Below, one piece after another: positions 16,778-25,700 of a stretch of DNA of 64,000 bases. Origin of the DNA: Vitreoscilla massiliensis. Its GTDB lineage: Bacteria > Pseudomonadota > Gammaproteobacteria > Burkholderiales > Neisseriaceae. A model generated the notes under the pieces. It saw only the letters and a program-made list of their open reading frames with translations, was not told the origin of the DNA and ran no database searches. Where the stretch lies: NCBI RefSeq assembly GCF_001457815.1, contig NZ_LN898218.1:1-64000 (forward strand), read 5' to 3'. A program made the position numbers and the translations under genes. Numbering within the stretch: position 1 is the stretch's first letter; every line of letters begins with the position of its first letter.

Positions 16778-17680
16778 TTATGCTGGTATAAGGCCACCTA
16801 AATGATCTATTAACTCATGTATTAAGAGGCTGAGATTTTGAGTCATGATGATTTGGGTGGCTGTCATTAGACTTACCATATCGTCGCCTTGATTGGCAGC
16901 TTCTTCTTGCAGCATGTCTAAATACTGAATGCGCTTTAGGCTCATATCTTCATTTAAGATAAAGCGAATTTGGTTATTCCAAACTAAACCCAATTGTGTG
17001 CATATTTTGCCATGCTCTAAGTGTTGTTTTACTTCATCGGCAGCCAAGTCTTGTTTGCTGATTTTGATGACTGGTGCTGCATCACCAACGCCTTTGAGCT
17101 CACAGTCGCTATCTAACTCAAAATTACCAGCAGCCTCACTTTGCTCCAGCCATGCAGTCATCAGTGAGGTGGGCGATTCGGCTGTGCGAGGTAAGGTAGC
17201 AGGCAAACTGCCCAAAGCTTGGCGCAACTGGCTGACAAAGTTTTCAGCTTTATTGCTATTGCTTTGGTTAACCAAAAGCAATTTACCAGACACATCAATG
17301 ATGGCTTCTGTATAGCGTGAGCGGGTCAAAGCACGTGGTAACAAGTCATCCGTAATTTGTTCTTTCAGTTCCATTTTTTCTTTACGGCCAACATTACGGC
17401 CTTCATTGGCTTGGATTTCGGCAATTTTTTCATCCAAAACTTCACGTATCACGCTGGCAGGCAATACCTTGTCTTCTTGGCGTAAGTTGATGCGCCAACT
17501 TTCTTGAGCATTGAATACCATATCTTCTTGAAACGGCACCGCACGAGCAAAGCCTTCGCTTTTCCAATCCAAACCTTGGCAAGGTTTGAAACTTGCATCT
17601 TCAAGCTTGGTTTGAATCTCTTCTAAATTCAACTCAATATCTTGGGGTAAGACGAAAAAGCTAATTTGTTTGAACCACAT
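16778..17680 (-). CDS. rdgC: RdgC-family recombination-associated protein
   Basis: A 300-residue protein with the RdgC start MWFKQISFFVLP, a central NVGRKEKMELKEQITDDLLPRA segment and the matching C-terminal half. RdgC forms a ring around double-stranded DNA and limits RecA-dependent recombination; in Neisseria it affects pilin variation. It is the last gene at the left end of the prophage, inside the TG...CA boundary. AGGAGA sits 7 bases before the ATG. It may protect phage DNA or modulate RecA during transposition or lysogeny. Whether the host also has its own rdgC cannot be seen here. Confidence 0.9.
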   Translation of the reverse strand: MWFKQISFFVLPQDIELNLEEIQTKLEDASFKPCQGLDWKSEGFARAVPFQEDMVFNAQESWRINLRQEDKVLPASVIREVLDEKIAEIQANEGRNVGRKEKMELKEQITDDLLPRALTRSRYTEAIIDVSGKLLLVNQSNSNKAENFVSQLRQALGSLPATLPRTAESPTSLMTAWLEQSEAAGNFELDSDCELKGVGDAAPVIKISKQDLAADEVKQHLEHGKICTQLGLVWNNQIRFILNEDMSLKRIQYLDMLQEEAANQGDDMVSLMTATQIIMTQNLSLLIHELIDHLGGLIPA

Positions 17681-17694
17681 TTGAAATCTCCTAA

Positions 17695-17719
17695 TAAAAA
17701 AGCCACCGATCTGGTGGCT
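17695..17719 (-). terminator. leftward terminator between the 83-aa gene and rdgC
   Basis: AGCCACC (17701-17707) pairs with GGTGGCT (17713-17719); the A-run at 17695-17701 gives a U-tract on the minus strand. Confidence 0.75.
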
Positions 17720-17740
17720 AGAATGTCATTGTTTAATAAC

Positions 17741-17992
17741 TCAATCATCAATCAAACCTGGTAAAACTTCACCATAGGTTCCAAGGTGTGAGACCTTACC
17801 AATTTCGCCACTTCCTTCGTCATACTCTTGCGAAACTGCGATTGCACCTGCTTTTTTTCCTGCCAAATGTTCTGCACGGTTTCTTGCATCTATAGCAGTA
17901 AGGCAAGCAATGGGGGCCTCAGCTTTTAATTCTTTCTTTTTCTTTGCATTCAACTGATAAGAAAAAGCCACAACTATGTAAGCAGTTTTCAT
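17741..17992 (-). CDS. small phage protein of unknown function
   Basis: 83 residues from ATG 17992 (MKTAYIVVAFS). It has a Lys-rich stretch and a helix with AIDARNRAEHLAGKKAGAIAVSQEYD, a pattern seen in short accessory proteins of mobile elements. No function is known. It lies between the methyltransferase and rdgC and has its own terminator. Confidence 0.6.
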   Translation of the reverse strand: MKTAYIVVAFSYQLNAKKKKELKAEAPIACLTAIDARNRAEHLAGKKAGAIAVSQEYDEGSGEIGKVSHLGTYGEVLPGLIDD

Positions 17993-18073
17993 GTTCAAAC
18001 CCGAATGTAATAAAACATGAATATTGTTACATATTTCTAATTGATTTAAAACTGGTAGATTGTGAAATTTAAT

Positions 18074-18913
18074 TTAAGTCATGAAAGTCGGTTTTAGCTT
18101 TTGGGCAACCCAACGTGCGACCGGCGGACAGACGGCGTTTCCGGAAGCCCTAACTTCTTGATGGTTGGCCTCATCCAATCCTTTAAGAAGCCCATCATCT
18201 GTAATCGTTCGGCTCCGCTCAACCATCGAATCCCATCCGTTTGGCACAGCGATGATATTAGAACCACCGAGGTCGATGCAGCCATGCCCAATACCTGTAA
18301 GTAACGTACGGTGCGCGTTTGACCAGCACGAGCCCGCCGCTGTCTTGCCTGAAATGTTTTCCATTGGTCCGGCGTTAGCCATAAACTCGACTGGGGGTTG
18401 TTTTCCCAATCCAGCGACCAAGAAAACTCGACGGCGTCCCGTGGGGACTCCGAAATAGCGAGCATCAAGCACCCGCCATCCCCCCAAATACCCGCATTTG
18501 GCAAGGGACTCGACGACTGTTTGAAAGTCTTGGCCATTGTTGCTAGTGAGCAACCCCGTGACGTTTTCAAGCACCACCCATTGAGGTCGTAAGGTATTGA
18601 CGATATTAAGTGCGTCGAAGAATAAGCCTGTTCTTGCTCCTGCAAGGCCGCGCCGCTTTCCCATTTGGCTGACATCTTGGCAGGGAAAGCCTCCGATAAT
18701 GACATCGACAGGCCAGAGTTCAGGAAAGCAGGTTCGCACGTCTGTGAATTGTTGAGCGTGTGGGAATCGGTCTTGCAAGACTGCTCGGCACACATCATTG
18801 ATTTCGACTTGCCATGAGGTTGTGAATCCTACTTGCTCAAATCCAAGGTCGAAACCTCCAATTCCTGCAAACAAACTACCGACTGTGGGACATTTTGTGG
18901 AGGGCGCATCCAT
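18074..18913 (-). CDS. DNA (cytosine-5) methyltransferase
   Basis: A 279-residue C5-cytosine methyltransferase. Motifs in order: I SLFAGIGGFDLGFE (13-26, S-adenosylmethionine), IV GFPCQ with catalytic C78, VI LENV (115-118), VIII GRRRVF (159-164), a short target-recognition region (~170-250), and the closing RASGNAVCPPVARWV. All catalytic motifs are intact, and the length is at the short end of the family. No restriction partner lies nearby, so it is a lone phage modification enzyme. AAAGGA precedes the ATG. It follows a com-like gene, in the place of mom in Mu, so it likely protects phage DNA late in growth. The recognition sequence cannot be read from the protein. Confidence 0.93.
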   Translation of the reverse strand: MDAPSTKCPTVGSLFAGIGGFDLGFEQVGFTTSWQVEINDVCRAVLQDRFPHAQQFTDVRTCFPELWPVDVIIGGFPCQDVSQMGKRRGLAGARTGLFFDALNIVNTLRPQWVVLENVTGLLTSNNGQDFQTVVESLAKCGYLGGWRVLDARYFGVPTGRRRVFLVAGLGKQPPVEFMANAGPMENISGKTAAGSCWSNAHRTLLTGIGHGCIDLGGSNIIAVPNGWDSMVERSRTITDDGLLKGLDEANHQEVRASGNAVCPPVARWVAQKLKPTFMT

Positions 18914-18932
18914 ATATTCCTTTCAAGAATAC

Positions 18933-18970
18933 ATGGCACTCTTGGTGCTCTTATGGCACTCGTGGCGCTC
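18933..18970. repeat. four 9-base quasi-repeats between com and the methyltransferase
   Basis: On the plus strand: ATGGCACTC, TTGGTGCTC, TT, ATGGCACTC, GTGGCGCTC. They fill the gap between the com-like stop and the methyltransferase ribosome site, where Com acts on mom RNA in Mu. Confidence 0.6.
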
Positions 18971-18977
18971 TGAATTA

Positions 18978-19106
18978 TTAAAGATCGTGTTTAAACTCAT
19001 TCATTGCTTTGCATTTTGGGCATTTGATTATGAAAATAAATTTGCCTGCTGCTTCGCATAATTTACGCTTACAATGCTTACAACGAATTTCTGTTACATT
19101 AATCAT
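18978..19106 (-). CDS. com: Com-like zinc-finger translational activator
   Basis: A 42-residue protein starting at ATG 19106. EIRCKHCKRKLCEAAGKF is followed by IIKCPKCKAMNEF, giving two CxxC pairs (C9/C12 and C29/C32) in the arrangement of phage Mu Com. In Mu, Com binds the mom leader RNA and opens its ribosome site so the DNA modification enzyme is made. Here the downstream gene is a C5 methyltransferase, 64 bases away, which suggests the same control of a different modifier. GGAG lies 10 bases before the ATG. The family call rests on the paired CxxC pattern, length and position. Confidence 0.75.
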   Translation of the reverse strand: MINVTEIRCKHCKRKLCEAAGKFIFIIKCPKCKAMNEFKHDL

Positions 19107-19188
19107 CTTGCAGATTCTCCATCATCAATATAGAATCCGCTTACCTGTACAGGTGGCGGCTTTCTGATGCAGGTCTACACTGCGGAGG

Positions 19189-19221
19189 GACATGGTAAGT
19201 GTTCATAGCATTTACCATGTC
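19189..19221. other. 10-bp stem-loop upstream of com
   Basis: GACATGGTAA (19189-19198) and TTACCATGTC (19212-19221) form a perfect stem with a 13-base loop and no U-tract. It lies between the 63-aa gene and com. A perfect palindrome ACCTGTACAGGT lies at about 19143-19154, just upstream of a TATATT -10-like sequence for com. Confidence 0.5.
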
Positions 19222-19228
19222 GCCGTCT

Positions 19229-19420
19229 TCACATCGTTATAAATGAGATTGCTGGCGGCTCTTTCAATTCTTGGTATTCGCCAAATTCAGTAGCACTACA
19301 AAACCGGCATTTATACAACCCTTGTTTGATGGTGCAATCCTCACCTGAAGCTTTTAAAATAGTGCGTGTGCGATTGCCAATATGTACCCATTCATGCTGA
19401 TTTTGCTTACATGCAGTCAA
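19229..19420 (-). CDS. small phage protein with a Cys/His zinc-ribbon pattern
   Basis: 63 residues. The start codon is TTG 19420, supported by AGAGAGG seven bases upstream and by late promoter E 32 bases beyond. A Cys near the start, EWVHIGNRTR, a Cys in the middle and CRFC suggest a single small zinc-binding fold. Function unknown. It is the first gene of the left-end group 63aa-com-methyltransferase. Confidence 0.6.
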   Translation of the reverse strand: MTACKQNQHEWVHIGNRTRTILKASGEDCTIKQGLYKCRFCSATEFGEYQELKEPPAISFITM

Positions 19421-19451
19421 TTTGCACCTCTCTTTTTCAAGCTATGATCCC

Positions 19452-19500
19452 AGTATACAAAATCCCGTTTGTACTCATGCCTTAGTGCATACGAGTACAG
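19452..19500 (-). promoter_or_regulatory. phage late promoter E
   Basis: On the minus strand, a box CTGTACTC...CACTAAGGC (19500-19479) is followed 43 bases from its first base by TATACT (19457-19452). It would start transcripts near 19445, 25 bases before the 63-aa gene. The box is an imperfect match to the other four late boxes and is partly palindromic here (GTACTCATGC / GCATACGAGTAC). Confidence 0.75.
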
Positions 19501-19728
19501 TCACACAGCTATATCTGTCATACTGATATCCGGTGCTTGCCCAGTGATTACTCTTGTTTTCATGTCATAAAACACCATTTGCCCGACCGATGCGCTGCCT
19601 TTGAGAAGCAAAACACGGCCGCCTTGGGTTTCGGCCTGATACGTGCCACCACCTTGGTCTGCCGTGATTTTTGCAACCGCAATTTGCTGTGGGTTTACCA
19701 GCGCTTTAAATACGTTTGAAATGTTCAT
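19501..19728 (-). CDS. small phage tail-region protein
   Basis: 75 residues from MNISNVFKALVNPQQ. Gly-rich turn DQGGGTYQAETQGGRVLLLKGSASVGQMVFYD gives a small beta-type fold, like minor baseplate or spike-associated proteins. Its start lies just beyond the stop of the 602-aa tail protein, so it is the last gene of the tail-tip group. Family not recognised. Confidence 0.6.
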   Translation of the reverse strand: MNISNVFKALVNPQQIAVAKITADQGGGTYQAETQGGRVLLLKGSASVGQMVFYDMKTRVITGQAPDISMTDIAV

Positions 19729-19738
19729 TAAAGCCCCT

Positions 19739-21547
19739 TTAAACGTCAAGATAACGGTCAACCGTCAGGCTTTGCCACAGCACAACCGCGCCTTCTGCTT
19801 CAACGTCAACACTGATGGACACGCCTGTAATCACGCCGCGCCAATAGCCGCTTTGTTCATTAAATTGCCAAATGTCGCCCACATTTGCCCTCGGTATTGA
19901 ATATTCAGTGCTCCACGGCAGCTTGACCGTTTCAGTCTTGTGCACCCCAGTGTCAGACAGCGCGGCGACGCCGGCGGCACGGTGCACCGGCAAATCGGTA
20001 TAGAGGGCATGAACCTGAGCAGATGCGCGGTCTGTGCGGTCTGTGCCGGTGCGGTACACGTCTGCGCCTTTGCCGCCCGCCTCATGGTCTGCCCACACAA
20101 ACACACTTGTGCAGCGTTTGTTAACGCGCTTCTGGCCGCTTATTTCAGCAATGACGCTGTCAGGGATGGTGACGCTTGCGCTTGCTTTATTGACTTCCCA
20201 AGCGGCTGCTGGCCATCGTGGTTTAAACGTGATTTCAGGTTTAGCCGGGTCGCTGTACACAAAGCCGCCGGCGGCGGTGGCGATGTCAATCAGGTTATCC
20301 ATCGGTTTTTTGTCAGTGATGTTGTAACTGCCCGCGGGTATAAACCAATCAGCAATATCCCAAGCCTTGATTGTGAATGGCAGATATTGAAGCTGTTGGT
20401 CTGCAATCTGGCGCGCATACAAGTCTGCCTGTATCGTGCCTGACTTGCTTGCTGCGTAATCGCCTGTCAGTTTAGCTGTCAAACTGCGGCCTTTGACTGT
20501 GAATGTTTTCTTACCAAAGCTGCGGCTGTCTGAATAGTCCTCCGCAATGAATATCCAAGCCTCCCCGTTGATTGTTAGTGTGACTTCGGCCTCGCCACCG
20601 GGCGCTCGACCGTCCATGTTGATTTTAGCGAAGTCGTCTGGGTACAGGCTTATGGTTGCTTGCCAACAGAAGCTGCTCATATCTGTTGTAACTGATGCGC
20701 TTAACAATTCAAGTGGCAGGCCGTCAACGCTTGCTGTGACTGTATTTAGCATGATGTAACTCTTTAAAATAGGTATATTGTCAATGGCCGAGCACTGGAA
20801 TGGCAGCGGCAGCAGTGCCGCGTCGTATTCAATACGACGGCGCCTGATTTGCAGCGGTAATCGATGACTCGGAAAACGTGGGCACGGTCTCACAGTCGGG
20901 TCAACAGGTTTGGGCGGTATTGGGACTGGGTAATACTCACAAGGGATATCACGCGCCACGCTTGCTTTTAAACTGCGGCAGCCAGCAACATCATGGCCGC
21001 TTTCGTATACGGCCTGTAAAACTTCTTGGTATGCCGTGACCGCGCTATGGCTCTGTTTCACGCATGTTTTGATGTCATTGCCAAACGACATACGCACGTG
21101 GCTGTTTTCAGATACTCCGGTAGACTCAATATAACGCGGGGTGTCGCATTGCTTTAATCCCGCCACGCTGCTGTTGTACACATCAAACGCGCTTGATAAA
21201 TCAGGTGCGGTGCCCATTTGGCTACGGTCACAATTGACCAAGTCATACATGCCTATTGTCGTTGCTTTGTAGCAGCCTGTTTCCTGATTTGCGGCAAACC
21301 ACAACACAGGCAAATCAAGCAAATCAACACACACGGTATTCATCGCGTTTAAACACAATTGCTGTTTGCTTGCGCCTGTGTACACGCCGTAAAATGCCTG
21401 ACTTATTTTGACTTGCTTCTCGCCATCGGGCGTCGGAATTGCGCCCAGACGTCGTTTAAACGCCATTGGTAAAGCATTTGCTGTCGCAGCCCCAATGCGG
21501 TTAAACAGTGGCTGTGGTAATGAGTTAGGTATGAATGGGCTAGCCAT
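19739..21547 (-). CDS. phage tail-tip/hub protein
   Basis: 602 residues. The N-terminal ~225 residues are Cys-containing and specific to this phage group. The C-terminal ~330 residues have the pattern of a tail hub: ASVDGLPLELLSASVTTDMSSFCWQATISL, TVKGRSLTAKL, a DWFIPAGSYNITDKKPMDNLIDIATAAGGFVYSD segment and a closing VGDIWQFN...VVLWQSLTVDRYL. Hub proteins link the tape measure to the fibres. The call is from these fold-like features and position after the tape measure; I cannot name a family with certainty. Confidence 0.65.
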   Translation of the reverse strand: MASPFIPNSLPQPLFNRIGAATANALPMAFKRRLGAIPTPDGEKQVKISQAFYGVYTGASKQQLCLNAMNTVCVDLLDLPVLWFAANQETGCYKATTIGMYDLVNCDRSQMGTAPDLSSAFDVYNSSVAGLKQCDTPRYIESTGVSENSHVRMSFGNDIKTCVKQSHSAVTAYQEVLQAVYESGHDVAGCRSLKASVARDIPCEYYPVPIPPKPVDPTVRPCPRFPSHRLPLQIRRRRIEYDAALLPLPFQCSAIDNIPILKSYIMLNTVTASVDGLPLELLSASVTTDMSSFCWQATISLYPDDFAKINMDGRAPGGEAEVTLTINGEAWIFIAEDYSDSRSFGKKTFTVKGRSLTAKLTGDYAASKSGTIQADLYARQIADQQLQYLPFTIKAWDIADWFIPAGSYNITDKKPMDNLIDIATAAGGFVYSDPAKPEITFKPRWPAAAWEVNKASASVTIPDSVIAEISGQKRVNKRCTSVFVWADHEAGGKGADVYRTGTDRTDRASAQVHALYTDLPVHRAAGVAALSDTGVHKTETVKLPWSTEYSIPRANVGDIWQFNEQSGYWRGVITGVSISVDVEAEGAVVLWQSLTVDRYLDV

Positions 21548-21848
21548 TATTCGATGCCGGTTTGATAAAATCCCACACTACAGGCTCATATTTTTCTTTA
21601 TCGTCCACCGCCATTACCATGTATGTCTTGCTCACATCTAACCACGGTATGAGATACGTTCCATCTGCATTGCTCCACGTCTGCCGCAGGCATGGAAACA
21701 GCTTGGTACGCTCAAACACAACAATGCGCTTCTGGCTAGGCTTGCCATCGACTGTGACAATGCCGTTGCCATTACCCGCTATAAATCCTTGGTACTGAGG
21801 GTCTTTTGCACTGTAAATGCTCATTTTTGCATCAAGATAATTGAACAT
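21540..21848 (-). CDS. small phage tail-associated protein with a beta-sandwich-like pattern
   Basis: 102 residues. RIVVFERTKLFPCLRQTWSNADGTYLIPWLDVSKTYMVMAVDDKEKYEPVVWDFI resembles the carboxypeptidase-regulatory-like repeat used in phage fibres and baseplates. Its stop overlaps the start of the 602-aa protein. Likely a structural part of the tail tip. Confidence 0.6.
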   Translation of the reverse strand: MFNYLDAKMSIYSAKDPQYQGFIAGNGNGIVTVDGKPSQKRIVVFERTKLFPCLRQTWSNADGTYLIPWLDVSKTYMVMAVDDKEKYEPVVWDFIKPASNNG

Positions 21849-21849
21849 C

Positions 21850-22767
21850 TTAATCCCACTCAGTCAAATTAATCATAAAAAACATTGTGGGGGCAAGGTA
21901 ATTAGCGCCCCATGAGCTGCGAGATAAATTGCACACTAAGTAATCCTTACCGTCTATGGTTTTCTCAGCAAAATGTTCAGTCGATAGCAAGGATTGATGA
22001 ATTAAATAACCGAATGGTAAAAATCCTCGCAATGCTCCGCTCTCTGTCACCGCAACCTTTGAATACAATACTTCTGAATTGATTGGTGAATTACCCACTA
22101 ATAAATTGTCATTAAATAATGAAGAAGGCACCGCTTTCGGCCAAGTTGACAAGCCATCAGTTGAACTTGAAATGATCGAATAGTCGCCATTCCAAAAGTT
22201 ACTATTTTTTGATGAGAGTCCAGCCGCTCCAAATGTACCGGCGTGAAAAATTCGCAATAACAATGTGTTGCCCCGCGCATTGTTGACTCTGTTTTCAATA
22301 TCACCAAAAAATAAACCGGCACCGTTTGCGCGTGCTTTTACTGAAAATATCCCTTTAACCCCAATAATAATAATGAATGCGCTGTGATGCCCAACCACGA
22401 CCCACTCAATACCGGATGAGTGAAATGTCGGAAACGTGCTGTCAGTTACAGTCCCCTTTGTAATCAATGCTCCGCTTGCATCGGTATCTGAATATGTTGA
22501 AATCGTTGCGTAAGTTGTAGCTGTTCCGGCAATGTGAATAATACGTTTACCTGATTCCAAGTCTGTCGGCCTAAACGCGCAGTCAAATCCGTCGGATGAC
22601 TCTGTGCCAGGTACAATTTCCCAGCCAAGTGGCTCTTTTCGGTTTGCACCTGAACCATAACCAGCTATTAAACATGCTTTAAGCACGGTTTTAAAATCAC
22701 CACGTCCGCCCACAATTTGAGGCGCATCGGTGTCTGAACTTCTGAAAACTTTTACAGGTGTTCCCAT
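21850..22767 (-). CDS. phage virion/tail tip protein
   Basis: 305 residues. It begins MGTPVKVFRSSDTDAPQIVGGRGDFKTVLKACLIAGYG, a start shared by a widespread family of phage tail-tip proteins of unknown detail. The rest is beta-rich. It sits between the 1155-aa tail protein and the small beta-sandwich protein, in the tail-tip group led by promoter B. Confidence 0.65.
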   Translation of the reverse strand: MGTPVKVFRSSDTDAPQIVGGRGDFKTVLKACLIAGYGSGANRKEPLGWEIVPGTESSDGFDCAFRPTDLESGKRIIHIAGTATTYATISTYSDTDASGALITKGTVTDSTFPTFHSSGIEWVVVGHHSAFIIIIGVKGIFSVKARANGAGLFFGDIENRVNNARGNTLLLRIFHAGTFGAAGLSSKNSNFWNGDYSIISSSTDGLSTWPKAVPSSLFNDNLLVGNSPINSEVLYSKVAVTESGALRGFLPFGYLIHQSLLSTEHFAEKTIDGKDYLVCNLSRSSWGANYLAPTMFFMINLTEWD

Positions 22768-22777
22768 TTTCTATTCC

Positions 22778-25700
22778 TTACTTATCAACCGTATTGCCAC
22801 GCAAGCACATTGTGAAGCCGTCTTTGCCCGTTTGTGTTGTGGGGCTAGGCTGCACCGCACGCAATACCCAAGTCGGCATTTGGCTGCTGAATGTATTAAA
22901 GCGTATGCAATTGCCTTGGGCCCAGCCGCCGCCGAATGCGCCGCGTGGTAATGTAAAATACGGTTTCCCCGTTGATGGGTTCGGCGGTGACAAATCAGAC
23001 AAGCGGTCGCCGGTTGCAATCAAGCCCAAGTTTTCACCGATAACATCAAACTGAGAATCGGTCTTAAACAGTAATAACCAGCGCTCAGTGATCGCGCCGT
23101 TAGACGTTAGGCGAATTGGGTAATCCTTCACATTCAGCTTCGCTAAAATCTCATCGGTCTGGCGCTCATTGCTCCAAATCTTATTCCAAGCCTGCTGTGA
23201 AAATGGCGCGGTAGCACGGACAAGCAAATCACCGCCGATAAAGGCGCTCGATACGGTAGTTCCGTCCACGGGATAGGCACGAGATGTACCGAATTGCAGC
23301 TTTAAAGTGCCGTTAATATCCAAGCCCACAACACGGTTTTCTTCTTCCTGTACATGGTGTGCGGTGATGGGCATGGTATAAGCAGACAAATCAATCTGCG
23401 GCTCCCATGTCACCGTGCCATCAGTTAAGTCGGTCGTGTACAGTTCAGCATTGATGTGCTTTGCGTTTGCGTCAACCAGGCACACGCGGCTTAAATCACC
23501 TCGGTCTAGCTGTATCACTTGATTACCGGTGTGTGCACTGCCTATGCTTTGTTTGACTTTATTGCCAATCACTATCATGTCACCGCGGCGGAAAATGGGC
23601 ACACGGCCATCAGGTGGCAGGCGCACTGCATCGATGCCGATGATTGAACTATCAAGCGGAATATTTGACTGCACCACGGTGTTGTAGCGCACGGATTCAG
23701 GCGTAAAGCCTTTTGTGCTGGCCAGCTCATAAAAGCCGGTTTTGGTTTCAATCGTGCCGGTGATGTCGCCCGCAATCACTCCGTTAGCGCCCGCAGTGCC
23801 AACAATCAAACCACTCTGGCCATTGGCGTAAGCTGTGAAGCTTTGAGGCTTAACTGGTGCCGCGAGAGTGTAGCCATAGGTTTGTTTACCCAACAGGCCG
23901 CCCACCGCGTACACGCCAGCCAACACTTTGATGGTGCCAAGTGCAAGGCTTGGATTGGTAATGGCCAAATCGCCGTATGCTGACAATGTGCCGACTTCTT
24001 CACCGTTTCCAGTCAGGCTGTTGATGTTGCGATACAGGCGGCCCATGCGCTCGTATACCTTTGCACCGCCAACCTCAAACACAAACGAATTGGGCACGCA
24101 CTGAAGCGGCTGTGGCTTGCCCGTCAGTACATTGGTTGAGTAATAGCTGATGGCTTGTTTACTGGAATAAATCCGTGTTGCGGTTGATTGCAGCTTGTAA
24201 AAATAGGAGTTGGGGCCAGGCAATGGAGTGACATCGCGACTAACAATTTTAAAAATACCCCATTCACCAATACTGCTTTGATGCAGTATCGCTTCGGTTG
24301 ACTCCCAGCTTGGTGTAACACAATCGCCCTTGATTGAATTAAAAGGCACGATAAACAGGCCGGTTGAATAGTCTATGCTTGATCCAACCACCAATTTACC
24401 GTTACGCATCAATTGTCCGTTGCCGTTATCGGTGAATACAAACATATTGCGTTCTTGAACCTCAACAAAATCGGTGCCCATATAGTTCCAGGCTTTGATG
24501 TCCTCGTGGTAATACAAGTCGGCCACAATCTTAGTTGTGCCGCGCACAGTTGGGCCTATGCTGCCCGATATTTGGGTTGCTGTGGTTTCAAGGGTAAAGC
24601 TGGTTTTTGCGTACTCGTCTGCGTAGTAATCAAAGCCAATGTCTGCTTCAGCAATACTGCTTCCAGCGTTTAGGTAGATTTGGCCGCCTGCGTAGTCCAC
24701 ACGGCCTGTTAGTGCTCCAGTTAAAGTGCCTTGGCCATTGTCAGTGACTGTGCTGGTGCCAGTGTTAATTTTGACAGTACCAGGCTTAATAATCGGCTGT
24801 GGCACTTGCAACAGCGACAGCTCTGGGTTCAGCGTGACAGGCACAATCACGCTACCAGCATCTTTGTCGTTGATGGTTTTGTAAAAATCGACTGGTGCCC
24901 AAGTGATGATGATTTTTGAACCCACATCCGGCTGTTCAGGCAGTGAAATCACAACCGACCCGGTGCGTGCGACAGACCCACGGATTTTGCCTTCTTTGTC
25001 GCGTAAATTATAATCACCGTGGTCGGTCAGCTCATACCACGCGCCTTGCGACATCCATGCAACTGACACGGAGCCGTTCGTCGGCTTCGGGTTTAAAAGC
25101 GGCGCCCATTCTGTGCCTTGGTTTGTGTCATCAATATTAACGATGGTAGAGCATGAGGAATTGCTGACTTTTGCTGCCGGCACTGCTTGAATTACCGCGT
25201 TATACAAAGCAGGCACATTGCGTATCACTGCATTGTCGTAATCGATTGTGAGCACGTTCTTGCCATCAACAAGTTGGCCTTGGGCATTGTCTTCGTAATT
25301 CAATAATTCAACGCTGCCCGGCAGTACAGACTGATTCAAATACAAATCGCCGGCAGCGCGGCTGCCAGTAAACACTGCCTGTCTTACGCCAGTTTCTACC
25401 CAATAAGCTGTCTTACTTGGGTATTGGTCTATTAGCGCTGTTTCGACCAAACTGGTGGGCACGATTTTTTCAAAGATGTCGTCGACACGGATCGTTGCAG
25501 ATTGTGCCGTTATCGGTTCAACAAGTGCGCGACAGCCGTAATATGTGGCTGTGTCAGCGACCTGAGTTTCAAGAATCTTGGTCGGTGGGTTTGTATAGCC
25601 TTTGGATGAGGGGTAATCTACACCAGTAAAGTCACGGCCCAATGCGTTTGAAGTTTCCATCTTAACTACACGTCTTTGGAACTCCTTGCCTTCAGGGTCT

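Noticed and set aside
18094..18798. 234-residue frame overlapping the methyltransferase
   Set aside because: Same strand, other frame, no ribosome site or family motif; the methyltransferase frame has all its motifs.
18074..18913. Restriction-modification system
   Set aside because: No endonuclease-like gene lies beside the methyltransferase; it fits a lone phage modification enzyme.
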